A DNA stretch of 64,000 bases from Brevipalpus yothersi (Eukaryota; Arthropoda; Arachnida; Trombidiformes; Tenuipalpidae), in assembly GCA_003956705.1 (NCBI GenBank), contig QZCP01000423.1, positions 186,001 through 250,000 on the forward strand. The letters run 5' to 3'. Shown here piece by piece: positions 47,295 through 61,395 of this stretch; position 1 is the stretch's first letter, and the number at the start of each line of letters is the position of its first letter. The position numbers and the translations under genes are program-made. The notes below the pieces were generated by a model that did not search any database, was not told the DNA's origin, and saw only the letters and a program-made list of their open reading frames with translations.

Positions 47295-48881
47295 ATGGCA
47301 AAAAGAAGAAAGAGTGCTGGTGGTGACTCTGGAAGTAAGCCTGCCAAGTCAGGATTCCAGCGTGGTAATCATTCGCTCAATCCAGACCGGCCTCGGGACA
47401 GTAAGCAAACCCATCTGAGAGACAGAGCGACAATTAAGCGATTGCTTATGTACAAAAATTGTAAGCCAATACGAAATCGTAAGGGTAAAATTGTCAAAGC
47501 AGCCCCATTTCAAGATTGGCTTGCATCGGGAACCGTTTCACGTATAGCACCAAATCAGAAATGGTTTATCAACAGTAGAACCATAACACAAAATGCTTTG
47601 CAAAATTTTCAAGAAGAATTAGGCAAAGCCATGAAGGACCCATACCAGGTTGTCATGAAACAAACTAAATTACCGATCACTTTGCTGAATGAGAAAGCAA
47701 AACATCAAAAGATGCACATCCTCGAGGTGGAAGATTTTGGTTCAACTTTTGGTCCTAAATCACATCGTAAAAGGGTCAATGTTAAGGCTGATGATCTAGC
47801 TGCGCTAGCAGAATCTGCCCAAACTCGTGCTGATGAGTATGTTTCTGAGAATGATGAGGCTTTGAAAAGGGAAGAATTCGTAGCCAAAGATGAAGAACAG
47901 GAGCCTATTATGAAGAAAGGTGAGAATTAGTTCATGTTTATTCAATTTAATGTCTTAATGAATTCTCACTAAATTGTTTCTCAATTAATTTCAGGTCAAT
48001 CTAGAAGAATTTGGGGTGAACTCTACAAAGTAATAGATTCTAGTGACGTTGTTATCGAAGTTTTAGATGCAAGAAATCCCTTGGGAACTAGAGCAAAGCA
48101 TGTGGAAAAGTTTTTGAAAAAGGAAAAGCCCCACAAGCATGTCATTCTGTTGCTTAACAAATGTGATTTGGTTCCTGTTTGGGTAGCTCAAAGATGGGTG
48201 ACCATATTATCAGCTGAATTTCCAACTCTAGCCTTTCGTGCCTCAGAGAAGCATCCATTTGGCAAAGATGCTCTCATTAATATACTCCGTCAATTTGGAA
48301 AACTTCACTCTGACAAGAAGCAGATCAGTGTAGGCTTCATTGGATATCCCAATGTAGGAAAGAGCTCTGTGATAAACGCTTTGAAAGCAGAGAAAGTCTG
48401 CAATGTTGCACCAATAGCTGGTGAGACGAAAGTGTGGCAATTCATCACCCTGATGAAGAGAATCTACCTTATTGATTGTCCGGGAATTGTTTATCCCACT
48501 GGGGATAGTGATACCGAAATTGTACTTAAAGGTGTTGTGCGTGTAGAAAACATCAAAGAGCCCGAATATCATATCCCAGAAGTGTTAAATAGAGTTAAAA
48601 AAGAATATTTAGTTAAAACTTACAAAGTTGAAGATTGGGATAGCCCACAAGACTTTTTGGAAAAAGTTTGTAGAAGGGCTGGTAAACTCCTCAAAGGAGG
48701 TACTCCAGATATATCTACCATGGCGAAAATGATTCTCAATGATTTCCAGTGCGGAAGACTTCCCCATTTTGTAAAGCCTCCTCAGCTCAAGTCTGATGAA
48801 GCTAAAACGTCAACCTCTTCATCAGAAAATCCCGAAGCATCAAAAGAAGAGTCGAGTGTTGATACTACTGAGGTATCATGA
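47295..48881 (+). CDS. GNL2: GNL2/NOG2 nucleolar GTPase
   Basis: A circularly permuted GTPase (YlqF/YawG group) needed for late nucleolar and nucleoplasmic maturation and export of the 60S ribosomal subunit. Exons 47295-47919 and 47995-48881 (phase 1) give 503 residues. The NGP1NT region comes first, with HSLNPDRP and [16 protein letters not shown] motifs then appear in permuted order: G4 NKCDLVP (263-269), G5 RASEKHPFG (290-298), G1 GYPNVGKSS (325-333), G2 IAGETKVWQ and G3 DCPG (369-372). The helix [17 protein letters not shown] ends the core. After it only a short Ser/Glu-rich tail remains, so the protein lacks the long basic C-terminal region of vertebrate GNL2 (about 731). Confidence 0.95.
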
Positions 48882-50564
48882 TAATATTTTTTTTATCTTC
48901 ATGGGTTCATTTTTGCTGAACAAATCTTCCTTCATCACAGCAATTCTATCTAATAATACAGACCTATCACTGTTTTTTGTATATATTTGTGTTAAAATTA
49001 AACTTGAATTTCAGTATTCACTTGCTATTCTTTTTATCATGGTCAACAGAGGATTGATTCTTCCGAAATGTTTCCACTTTCTAGCAATCATGCATGTGTA
49101 CGTTTGACCTCTCAGTTAGTCTTTCCATCTCCTTTTGTCTCAAGAATTTTTCAAGTCTCGAATCATCCATCGCTCTCGTGCTGTTTGAGAAAAAATTTTC
49201 ATCATTTTGATCAGGACATCATCGAGCACCATCGCTCTTATCCTAACATCAAATAGTTATGTTCACCGTCAAATTTTTTATTTTAGTGACAAGAAACCTC
49301 TGTAAAACTCAACCAAAATCAGCTGAATATTGGAAATCTGATGAATTTTGGTGGAAAATTGGCTCTCCATCCAAATAACTTTTTGAATCAGCTTCCTGAA
49401 GAATTGTTTCCAAAGTTTACGCATGACAGCGAATCAAAAATAATGAGAATATAAAATCTAATCAGACCTAGATTAGAGAGTCATTATCTAGCACAATTTG
49501 ATAATGGGGCACTCAATGTTTGAAGTGGCCATAGAAATTGAAGGAAAAATATTGAATGAAAAGGAAATTGGACCCAATCCTCGCTTCCTTTTCTACAATG
49601 TGTATTATTCGAAAGAGTAGGATTTGTCGATGTGAACAAATCGAATCATATTTCCTTCTAATTCATATTTCACATTCTGTGAGCTGAATTTGTGCTTTGA
49701 GTCTTCATGATGACTTTTCGAAGCTTCCTACTTTTTTCCTTAGCTGTTGATCACTCATATTCTATCAAAATTGGAGAGTTTTCACCTAAGTATGATTCAA
49801 CAACATTCTACTCATTCAAAATCGATAAATTAACTTCACTTCAGATTTAAAATTTTAGTAGTTTCCTATCAAAATTTCAAATACTGGCGTTTTCATGTTT
49901 ATCTATTTTTTCCATTTTATATCAACTTATAATGGGAACTGAACTGAAGAAATCTGGAATTGCTCAACGAAAAATTGATTCTTTCTTGTTGAATGTAATC
50001 CTTTGGATCAGTCATGTCGTCGTGGAGACTTCATGGAGGAAGAAAATCGATCTGTCAGTGAATTTTTCAAGAATTGATGAAGACTGTGTATTATAGGAAG
50101 ATTATCTTTCGATGACATCAAACTTCACATGAGTACCCAGCTTATGGTTCCATACTATTCGAACCCATGGAGTGAATGAGTTATCAAGAAAAACACTAAA
50201 TATCGAACTTTTCCCTACTAAAGGCTTAAAAAGTTTGAATGAGAGAAAGTAAAAGTAAAGATTGTAGAGGAAAAAATTGCGAAATCGTCAAAAAAGTTGA
50301 ATAAAAATATGAGTTTATCAATGAAAGCAGTTAAAGAATTTTTCAATAATTGATTAGATTCCTGATCTCGTTGTTGAATTTTTTCTTCCATCAATTTGAC
50401 GAGAGGCGTAGAGTGAATGGAAGAGAACTGAGGATAAACTTCAGAAAACAAAAGTAACTAGGAGAATACTCTGAAGATAGGGTGATGAGGATGTGAAAAA
50501 GTGAAACAAGTGGGCAGCCACTGTAGCATACTTAATAAGCATCTGATGAATAGTACCAGGAAGA

Positions 50565-50585
50565 GATAGATAGATAGATAGATAG
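50565..50585. repeat. (GATA)n microsatellite
   Basis: A short run of GATA/TAGA units followed by a longer GA-rich purine stretch. Confidence 0.85.
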
Positions 50586-50932
50586 AGAAAGGAAAAGAGA
50601 AAGAGACAGAGAAAGAAAGGAAGAGAGAGAGAGAGAGATTGCAAGTGAATCAATACTTTATCGATTGGCGCCGACTCTTAGGTATACCAGGTTTTCAAGA
50701 GATGAGGAGAAAGAGGAAAGCAACATCCGCAAAATTTAGGAGGAGAGCGGAATCGAGAGAGTGAGAAAAGGTCTGAAATATACTAGTATCCACAGGTTAT
50801 CTGTCCTTGATACAATGTCTTTCTCTCTCTCTCTTTCTCTCTACTTCTTCTTCCTCTTCTTTCCTCTCTCCTCTTCATCCATCCATCCCTCTCCTTCCTC
50901 CCCCCAATAGCATCAACCATCGGGAAGTATTA

Positions 50933-50934
<2 letters not shown>

Positions 50935-50968
<34 letters not shown>
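50935..50968. repeat. (CT)n microsatellite
   Basis: A CT tract of about 34 bp inside a longer pyrimidine-rich region from about 50,820. Confidence 0.95.
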
Positions 50969-50970
<2 letters not shown>

Positions 50971-52432
50971 CTCCTCATCCCTCATCCTCTTTCTATTCAC
51001 TTTTCTCTCCATCACCAAACACACGCCACCATCTTCGTGTATACATTCAATAGCCAATCTCTGTCTATAAACTGTATTTGTATTCATTTTCCCTCTAATT
51101 TGGCGCATATTATTATTATTTTTCATTTCTTCGACTTTCTTGCACTGGTGTTCATCTTGATATATGTAATTTATTCAGTGAATTCACAATCGCTGGTTTC
51201 CACGAATTTATTTCTCTTATGATTCATTTTCCGATGATTACCAGATAATTACGCTTCAGTGAGATCAGGATATAGATGAACATCCATCTTCGATTACATG
51301 CCAATTCGATGACATATGGTGTATCAGTATGTCTTTCTGGTCTATCAACTTCAACTTTAATCGAGATACATTTAAAATTGAAATCATATGGGTAAGTGTT
51401 TCACATTTCGAGAGCATGAAAAATGTATTCTCAGCCCTAATTTTGTTCAAAATTATGAATATTTTTGTTCTTTCCATCTCGCTTTCATCTCAATATGAGC
51501 TCTCCTGAAATGATACTTCTCTGCATAACTCACGCACTATTCATCCAATTTGTGCCCAAATTTCCTCATCTCTTGTACACTTTTATTTACATATGATCCA
51601 CAATCTGATTCCTTTTATCCATCAGATTGTCCAGCATCAGCCATGTGCAGGTGTAGAATGACATTCCCATGAGAGCATTATGATGACTGGAGGAAGCTCA
51701 TTAGTCCTTTCATCTTACTTGATTCAAACTTTTGAATAGAGAGAAGCCTTTTCTCATCTCTCTCTCTCCCTCTCTTTCTCTTTCTCTTCTCATATTGTGT
51801 GTATTTTATTTTGCCCATACTCATTGTAACATGTATCGAAATAGTCCTCTTGATTGGTGGTACCCATAGTATATATAGATATTCAGTGATTCCACAAGTT
51901 TCATGAGATGAGCATGAGAGTTGAGCTCACTATTGATTTTTCCATTTTTATCTACCTCACTCATTTCTCTCTCTCTCTCCCTCTCTCTCTTCATCTCTCT
52001 CTCTCCTCTTTTGCCTTTCTTTCTCTCTTCTTCAAGTCTCTTTCCTCTTTTGGTTTCTTTAAATACCTCATGAGGCACGCAAATCTTTGATAGCATAAAT
52101 ATATATATTTATATATATTGGATGAACTTTATCTCGATTTTTTTCTCATTAAAAGGGCTACTACCTTTCCATTGGCATTGGTTGTCCAATAGCTTGGTGA
52201 GGTATGGTATTCAAATGCTTCTAAATCAAAAAAGGTTAGAGCGTTACGCAAACTTTGTTCCCACAATATAAACATACACATACTGTATATATATATGCCT
52301 GCATAGTTCATTGCCTTAAATTCTCTAGGAGTGAGAGAAGAGATCAATTTTTTGTGAGTATTTTTATCATCTCAAATAGGTTTCAAAGAATGATTTTGGA
52401 ATCAATCGAAAAAAGAGAAAAAAAATTAAATT

Positions 52433-52678
52433 ATGAAATGTCTATTATTTTTACTCACTCTTCCTTCATTTTCACCTTCGAGATTGAATCAGTTTTCAGG
52501 CTCAAAAATAGCTTCAACACTATTTGAACAATATAATGGGAACATGTTTCAATTTACAGATCACCAAAGCTTTGATCCTTCTATGCACAAATGGACTAGA
52601 TCCGGGTTTGAACGTTCAGCGAACATTGAAGATCATTATGTATCACTGTGGACTCTCAGTTGCTTGAGAATTTCATAG
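52433..52678 (+). CDS. Hypothetical small secreted peptide (weak candidate)
   Basis: An ATG opens 81 codons beginning with a signal-like MKCLLFLLTLPSFSPS, followed by a polar segment with a few aromatic residues and few cysteines. No family match, no clear promoter or poly(A) signal, and the region is otherwise non-coding. Listed only because of the signal-like start. Confidence 0.12.
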   Translation: MKCLLFLLTLPSFSPSRLNQFSGSKIASTLFEQYNGNMFQFTDHQSFDPSMHKWTRSGFERSANIEDHYVSLWTLSCLRIS

Positions 52679-55377
52679 AGAACGATGATCAAATAAAAAT
52701 TTTTGTTCGTTGTCGTTGAAACCTGAATTGCGGTCTCATCAAACACATCTTACTCCGAACAATAGGGAAGGTTTCGAAGGAAGAGCAGGTAATTAAAATT
52801 AATGTTATTATTATTATTACATTTTGTTCCACCACAATTTCATCACAATCTGGAGAACTCATTCAATGGAAGCTCAGATATTTGCCATTATTTTGAGCAT
52901 AGTTTGAGGTGAAGAATCTCGAAGATCATAACAAAAGTCTATTTGAACTTCTCATTGCGTAACATGTAAGTCTAATCTTCAGGAAGATAGAACATATATG
53001 GATGACTGTCTTACGTAGGATTTGTAACTTCCCTTTCATCAGTCTTTCAAGAAAGAGAAAGTGTTCAGCAGGAAGTCGTCACACACAAGTATCAGTAAAC
53101 AATCAATATCCTAAAATCCCTTAGAAAAAAACAAAATCAATAAATTGACTATAATTTTCTAACTATGACTAAAACTTTTTTCTTTTTGTCCATTCTTACT
53201 TTAATATCGATTCATTTTTTTCTCATAGGTTTTGATAGCGTCACAATCTGGTTCGAATCTAGCCTCAATTAATCAAGCCAAACGTATCACTGAAAACTGT
53301 TTACCATTAATATTTCCATCAAATGGACTGCTTCTTTTTCTCAACGAAAATTTAGCCAACTTTTTATGCTTGATTTCGAAGAATTTTTCCGATAACAGAA
53401 TCCATAGTTTCCCTTCCTTGGCCTATCCAATGATTTCTTGAGAGGAATTTTCTGTTTAGTTTGATCAGTTGAGCAAACTTCATGAACTACAAATGTAAAA
53501 GAATGTCTCGATAAAATGTTAGATGATAGTTAAGAAGAATAAAATGAACAGACAATCACTTGGAATGGTTGAATTTTTACAAGTTTCACTTGAAGTTTGA
53601 AATTCTCCCATTAATAGCCTCTAGACTCCTAGATATTGACCTTTTTGCTAGCTTCTTTCTGAAAAAAATGTATAACGATAAATAAACTCAGCAGAATTAG
53701 CGATGGGATTTTCAGATTCCCCTAACTTGTATTCTTTTTGAAAATTTTAGAATAATTCAAACAACCGTCAGTAAATCGGGTTAGCTGACTGATTTGGTGG
53801 GAAAATTTCCAATCCAAATTCTAGCTTCCTGCCTCATTAAGCTCAATTCTTTTAGATATCATTCACTCTATATTTAACACTTATTACTGTTAACATATTT
53901 GAAGAAACTCGTACTTCCTCCGATGGGGACATTATCAATGAGTAGAGACATTTCATCTGATGGATTGAATTCAGATCTTCAATCGTATCGAAGATCATGG
54001 TGACTAAATATTCAGAGTAATTGAAAAATACAATACTTTCGAAGAGTAAAAAGCTTCAGTTTTGGTTCATTCAAATTGACAAAATCTTCATAATAGTACA
54101 AAGTCACTGTAGAGCCTCTTTTTGAATGGGAATTACTTTCCCACAAAACTTTAATCCTCAAAGCTTAAGCTATCGCATGTTATTGATGAATTTCACTCGA
54201 TAATGTTATGGAAAGCTTTTTACTACTAGGATAAATTCCCATTCATCTTGCAGGGCTCAATTTCTTCGACTTATTTCATCAAGCTGATTGTATCAGGAAA
54301 GATTTTCCTCAAAAAATGAATACTTCTTTCTGATCTTAGTATGAGCTCATTACATCTTGTAGCATAGTAGCATTTGAGACCATTTTCCATAATCCAAAGT
54401 TACTTATCACACAACCGAATTCACGAAAGAATTAGGCCAATTTGAGTTACTCTATTTCAATAATTGAATCAAGAAAATGAGAAAGAATCTGAAGCATCGG
54501 AGGTAGTTTTGTATTTTTTATCTTTGATGTTAAAGAAAATCAATGAACAGCATACGAGAGTGGAAAGATATTTGTTCCACCTTCGTTATTCGATTATTGT
54601 AAATATATATACATGAATAAAATTTTATCTATACCTCTATATAAGGAATATTCATAATTATAGTCAATTAAAATTATTCTATCCATTGGAAAGTCATCAT
54701 AATCAATGTATCTGAAAGCTTTCAAAAGGGAGGAGAGATAGAGATAGATGTTCAAGAAAATCTAAAATTTTTCACTTTATATTTATATGTAGGTGTGTAT
54801 GTTAAGCATCGGAAACATTATTCGTTGAAATTCTCTACAATTGAACTTTTTTTCCAACTTATGCACCAATTTTTGATGCATTTTAAAGCTTTCTCTGGGT
54901 GAATGGAAAAATTTTTTCCTCCACCAATCGAATTGAAGAGAGGAAAAAAAATTCATGCTTTCAAATATTTTGTCGATCAAATTATCTTTCAACTTTTCAA
55001 AAATGTATGTATATTTTGAGCCTTCCAAGAGCAATCGTTGCTCAACATATATGTATATATATAAATACGTATGTATACGTGTAGTCCAATGTAAGGAAAA
55101 GAGGAAAACAAAATATTCATCATCAAGTTGATTATGGATCCCATAGAATGTTCAACACAGTCCAAAGCGTTTTCATCATTTGCATTCGGATGTGAGGGTG
55201 TATGTGTATGTGACTCAATTCCAAGTAATGTAGGGTGTATGTTATATATTATGTTTGAATATATATATCTTATATGTACATATAAGATAGCTATAACATA
55301 TAAACAGTGGTTGGCATATATGTAAATATCCAGTCAAATCTCCAAATACAAATTGTCCCACAAATGATAATGGATAC

Positions 55378-57165
55378 TCATTTGGATGGAGATGAATTAG
55401 CACCACCACCTGCAGTGGTCAAGCTGAGTCTTCTTGGACGTGGTAGATCATATTCTTCCATGGACAATGTTCTCCGACGTCCGATAGCCCCGAGGGCAGC
55501 CTTACCGCCCGGTAGATCACCACTTTGACTTTCACCACTCATGGTACGCTGTCTGTCGATTCCAGGAAGCGATAGTGAGGTCAGATAACCGAGACCTTTG
55601 ACAAAAAGAAGCAAACTATGGGCCAATTTATCGGGTGATTCGCGGAGAGGATCCACACAATCATCAATTTTGAACAGAGATGTCTTCGATTTGTCCATTC
55701 GACCGTAAATATTGACAACACCTTGCATGTATGGTGACCTCATGCCAACCACCAGAAGAATATCTAGAGACTTTATTTCGGCTATTTTTTCCGATATGTC
55801 CTTACGATTCATGTAGGCTTCCACATATTTTCGCAAATTTTTCGGATTGATATTGGCCACTTGAGACTTGCAATCACTGAGTATTCCTTCCTCAGCTGTT
55901 GGCGGAAGTGAACCAGGTCCAGCTCCAAATTTATGGAGTGCAATCACTTGATCCTATTAACAGTGGAACAAGATAATATCAATTATCGATCAGTTTTTCT
56001 CTTTCAGCGCAAAGGTTTGGGTTTAGAGTTCACTTTTTGTTTTATTAACTTTCGACGCTTTCAAGGATAGATTATCATCTCACTCAACTCACACCATCTT
56101 CCTTGACGATCATTATTTAGGATCATTTCTGATCCATCAATGATTGATTACTCCTTAAAGCTTACTAAAGCTCTTTTTTTCTCTCCTAACTTCTCATTCG
56201 AAAGATTTAATGATCCTCATACCGGGTTTGTGAAAGCTTCACTAGGACGTCTTTTACCACTGCGAAAGGTTTCCTTCAGTTTTTCCAACATTCCAACTCC
56301 AGCAGTCACCAAATGAATCAAAATCATTCCTGATAAGAAGAAGAAGAAGAAGGAAATGAGTAAGGCAAGAAGAACACTAATAATCTGAGAAGAGTGTATC
56401 TGAGCGAGCTAAAAGTGGATTACATAAACTATGGAGGAGTAAAAGATTGGAAAATTTTTTGCCTTGACCAGCAATCCATGTTAACATGAGTCAGCGGCAT
56501 GAATGAATGATGATCAGAAAAATAGTAAGAAAAACTCAATATTTGAGCATTTTGCATGCGAGTTTTGTCCTCCTCAATCATTCTGTTTACTCGAAGACAT
56601 GGGAGCGAAATTTTCTGTCAACATTCTTCAAAGTTAGGCAGAAAAAAAATTTGGCTCAAAAAGCTCTGGTTGATTTGCAAGTGACTGAATTGTTATGTCT
56701 TACCTAGAACTCGAGATTGGTTTGCCAGAGCAAATCGAACGAGAACATTAGCACCAGCACCTTCGCCAATTCCTACAACCAAATTCACTTTGAGATGATC
56801 CAAAACAGTTGGGATGAGCTCTTCTCCTGTTGTTAGTGAGATAAAGATGTCAATCAGCTTGATTTAAAACGCAAAAAGGCTCAGAAGACAGAAAGATTCA
56901 AGAAAAATTTGATAGTAAAAATGATGGATATGGTTGAATGGTAAAAATTCCGAGAGAAATAAAAAAGTCTAGATCAACTGTGGATAGAAAGAGTGTCTCG
57001 GGACAATCTGAAGGGTGCATAATCGAGAAAGATATTGGGAAATAAAACCATCAAATTCAGTCAAAATTCAACTAAGCATTTAATTCAAGGTGACTTTTTT
57101 CTTCTTAAAACTGTCGACTCAATACTTATCCGCCATAAGGTCTATCCTTGTGATACAATATTTCT

Positions 57166-57221
<56 letters not shown>

Positions 57222-58830
57222 GTTGTCATCGAGTGGAAGTTGAAATTTTTGATCTCAATTCTTTGCGCTTCAACTCCTCCTGATGAACTACTCATCACTC
57301 TTGAGTAGGCTTGTCAGTGTCATAGACTCGGATCATGATCGATTCTCAGCATAACCCTCCATTCCAATTCGGTTCAGCCCAATAATTTGTATGCATCTTG
57401 AGCTCATCTTATTAACGTTACCTCCTTTTCATACTCTTTCCCAACTTTATTTTATCACCTCTTATGCTTCCCTTTTACCTTCATCCATTGGCATCTTCAA
57501 TGTCAGTATCAGAGGAAGAGAGAGACAGAAAACAAGAAGAAGAAAAATGAAAAACTCTACACATGAAATACTCTATAAGAAGGTCAATCATTGATGAAAA
57601 AAGAGGAATTTTATCAGCAAAAAATTTCCCTTCTAAAAAGAAAATAGGCTAGTAGAAAAAAGAGTGAACAAAATAGGGTTGAAGAAAAATGATAATAGCG
57701 TTCATTTTTGAACTCTAAAAGTCAATCAGAATGAATATTTAATGTGTATAAAAGAGCAAGAATATCATCATCATGCAAATAGGGAGAAAAGAGAGAGGAG
57801 AATGAACCTTATAAATGAGAATCGTATGAAGGAACATGATACAATAAAGTGAAAGAGTAATTTTTCTCTCTCTCTCCATCTTTCAGCCTTAATCTTTTTC
57901 TCATTCACTTTCAGCATCCATACACATTCCTTACTTTATCTCTATGGTGAAAAAAGAAGGATAAAAGTGAATGTTCACCATGATGATGAAGGATGAAACT
58001 CTGGAGGAAATAGTGAATGAAAGTAGATCGACACAGAACATCGCTTAACGGGACATGCTGGGAATTCTGTGTATATGATGTGTGTATGTATGTGCAAAAG
58101 CCAGAATAGTGTGAAAGATGGCAAAGAATGATCAATGAGACTGATAATTACCCATTTGCTGGATAGTTGGAAAGCTTATATTGTCCGGAAGATCATCACC
58201 ATTGTCCTCTTGTCCAGGAAGATCCAAATGAATGAATATTGAACGAGCTTTTATCTCTGACATGCATGGTTGTTCCACAAAATCTTGAATCGAACTGCAT
58301 CCATCCAATCATCATACCAGGACATAAGAGAAATAGAGTGGACAAAAAAGAACGGATTAGATCAGCTTGTCATGTTCAATTTTGTTCTTCGTAACGTCCA
58401 AAAGATTATAATGGACATTGGTCATTGGTAATTATTATTGGAAAGAGAAAGAGGAAGAATGGCATTAACAAGATGTCTCATTGATGGCACTGAGATACTG
58501 AAACAAGCAAAAACAGAGAAGATCAGTTGATGTTAAACATTATTTTACTCATTCGATCAACCATCACCATTAATGTAACTTATACACTAGATCTTCATCT
58601 TGCTGAAAAGAGGAACATATTCAATTGATCGATACATATATTCCATCAACCTCATTGGCTATCATGATTAATTAGCTAAATTCTTGAGAATTTCACAACA
58701 TCAACTGATGGTGGGGATGATTCAGAGTTTTAATTAGGCAATTGTATTCGCTTTAGTACATACCCATGATTAGTTCCAATGTCGTGTACAGTTAAAAAGA
58801 CAGCTTTTTTATCTTTCTCAGTTAGGTCTC
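55378..58830 (-). CDS. NDRG-family protein, 3' exons (N-terminus not found)
   Basis: Five exons of an N-myc downstream-regulated gene (NDRG; MESK2 in Drosophila), an alpha/beta-hydrolase fold without the catalytic triad, linked to stress and differentiation. Exons 58764-58830, 58152-58294, 56704-56826, 56223-56329 and 55378-55953 fit in phase and code about 338 residues. Landmarks are LTVHDIGTNHG, FIHLDLPGQEDN, LKVNLVVGIGEGAGANVL (where hydrolases carry the nucleophile, here none) and LDILLVVGMRSPYMQGVVN. The C-terminal tail is Ser/Arg-rich with possible kinase sites (GRRRTLSMEE). The first listed exon starts in phase 1, so at least one 5' exon lies upstream beyond an intron, possibly past the window end. 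Introns here (up to 1.9 kb) are much longer than in the gene-dense core. Confidence 0.9.
57169..57215. repeat. (CT)n microsatellite in an NDRG intron
   Basis: A pure CT tract of about 47 bp inside the 1.3-kb intron. Confidence 0.95.
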
Positions 58831-59429
58831 CTGATGAAGAGAGAAGAAGATGGGTTGAGAAAAATGAAAAAAAATAGAAATAAAAATTCTCTATGCCTCA
58901 TCATTTTGCCATTGAATATTTTTCGAAAAAGATTGCAACTTTGTGAGAATGCAAATTTTTCTACCCAAAAAACAGGAAACAGTTGGGAATATCTTATGTT
59001 GTATCCTGTTTCACATTTCCGTTATGTAAATACTATAGATCATCAGAATGAAATCCATGTCAAACCCTTGCTTGTATTATCCAACATCCAAAGATAACAA
59101 ATTCCTTGATCAGAAACTCTTGGCTATCTCATTAGTGGTATTCGTTCCAAGCATCATGTTCAGTAGAGTGATCATCTTTGAAATCTACGATAGAAGGAAA
59201 CTTCCTGATGGGCTGGATGGAAAGTGATTCAAGGAGAGGCAAGATTCAGGAAGGATGAAGAAGATGAGAACATGAGAAGCAAACATGTCTTTTTGATCAC
59301 ATCAGAAAGACTTTTCCATCTCTATCTCATCTCTGGTGAACACAACGATGGAAGATGATCACATGAGTTGATTTCTCAGCCTCCTGATAACTGATTCCCA
59401 TCACTATCTATCGTTAGGAAGAGGAAGAT

Positions 59430-59431
<2 letters not shown>

Positions 59432-59474
<43 letters not shown>
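59432..59474. repeat. (GA)n microsatellite
   Basis: A pure GA tract of about 43 bp. Confidence 0.95.
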
Positions 59475-59478
<4 letters not shown>

Positions 59479-59731
59479 TGGCTAACTTGCTTGTTTTATT
59501 AGAGGATGTTTGTTTCGACTCCATTTGTCAATCAAACTGACCTCTTGAGGCTAAGTAAGTACTCTGATTCAGACACATTAGGGAAGGAAAGAGTGAAACT
59601 GTGAGATTTATTTTGGCTTCTAGTTTTGATCTCGATGAACATGGGCCATAAAATGATTCTCAACCCATTATCACTATTCACTCTCGTTTTTTCAATTTTT
59701 TTCTTTTTTTTCTTCTTCTACTGATATCAGA

Positions 59732-59755
59732 CTCTCTCTCTCTCTCTCTCTCTCT
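59732..59755. repeat. (CT)n microsatellite
   Basis: A CT tract of about 24 bp. Confidence 0.9.
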
Positions 59756-61358
59756 TGAAAGGGAATATTTTTCTACAATTTTAAGAATAAGTCGTCTGAA
59801 ATCTTTCTATCAAAAAGATTCTGTTCCGAAACCAACTCCTTGTCTTTTTTCTCTCGCTCTTTATGACAAAAAATTGAATCAACCATTTCAGTCACATACA
59901 AAAGTGAGTTTGAATGATGATCAAAATATGTTTTACTTTCGGCTCATGAAGTAAAAAACTGGAGCTCAGAGATGTAGAAAATCTTTCTCAGTAAGGAATA
60001 ATTTGGTTTAAGAAAGAAAATTACATCAGTCGAATGGAATTTGAGAAACTTAGCCCTTTCAATCGTAATGGATGCGAGAGAAAAAAGTCTTGTCAATAGA
60101 TTCTTTTCTCTCTCTCTTCATCATCATGTATGGATGAAAACAGTTACTGATACTATGAGTGAATATATATTCTTAAAGGGTGTGTCACTGATCTAGATAA
60201 ATTGTTAGCCTATTCCAGCCTCCATCCAGGAAGATGATACTCGACAATATCTGGAGGATACACGCAAAACTTGTGTGATGCCCAGAACCAATCCAATTTG
60301 GAACAATGTAATTAACCATAAGAAAGTTTGCCTTTTGAAGACCAGTTTTGATTCTATCTCTTTTGTTTCCATTCTATTTCAATTTGATTCATATATTACA
60401 CTCTTATCTTCACCTCTACATCAGCAACTTTGTGAACAAAAACGAATCATTCAATTGACACTCGCTTCCTATTACTTGTGATAAAAGTTTATACTCTGAA
60501 CTACATATCTACTTCTCTGTATACTGACCATTTTGGACCACATCACTGAGCCATTAACCTAGCTAGCCAGTTGAGCTGATTGAGGGAATATGCCTTCAGG
60601 CTGTGGAAACATTTGTGTTTGATCGATGATGGATCGATTTTATGGAGCTTTCTCTATCCTTTTCGAAGGAAAAGAGAGAAAAAGAGAGAGAGGAAAGCCT
60701 CAGTTGTGATTAACGAACCATAATGCTTCCCAGACTCATCTTGAATCAAAATATCATAAAATGCGAATAAAAATGATGAAAAATTTTGAGCATGATGACA
60801 GCAGAGATTCTCCTTTCCTATTTACTCCAAGAGACTAGAATATGGTGACTGGCTGTATTCTTCGACTACAATCAACAAACTCCCATGACAGGATATAATC
60901 AAGATGATCTTGTTCAGATTCTCTTCAGGTCAATTATCTTCACTTATCCGATTGGAAAGGTCTGTTCCAATTGATAGAAAGAGGAGAGGAAAGAATTTAA
61001 GAGAGAGAAAGATCCTCTCTCATGAAATTGAATTAGGTGAGCATCGAGATAATAGGCGCGTTCTTTGGATGCACTTGTATGTGTGTGTGAGAATTTCCAG
61101 GACAAAAAAGATCAGCCACCAGCATTGAGGGATAGCGTTGATCGAAAATGCTTCAAGTTATACTCGAATTAATCTAAGGCTTTTTATAGCTTGATGAGAA
61201 GAAGAGAGTGTGGAGTAAACAGAGGACGTGATCCCCAAAAATACAAAAGCTTGGATCAAAACGTTGCATCATTTCTGTCTGATGAGTTTGGATGAACACT
61301 TTTTTCTATTGCTCTCTATTCCTCTCTTAGACCATTCCCACGATCCCTTGTTTTATTT

Positions 61359-61359
<1 letters not shown>

Positions 61360-61391
<32 letters not shown>
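61360..61391. repeat. (AG)n microsatellite
   Basis: A pure AG tract of about 32 bp. Confidence 0.95.

Positions 61392-61395
<4 letters not shown>

Larger units (their letters stand above)
48882..55377. other. Gene-poor interval, about 6.5 kb
   Basis: AT-rich DNA with CT/GA tracts and ATA-rich runs. It contains the GNL2 3' UTR at left and the NDRG 3' flank at right. No family is recognised. One short frame with a signal-like start (52433-52678, +) is noted separately. Confidence 0.55.

Noticed and set aside
53248..53260. GGTTCGAATC resembling a tRNA B box
   Set aside because: There is no A box at the expected distance upstream and no cloverleaf can be drawn.
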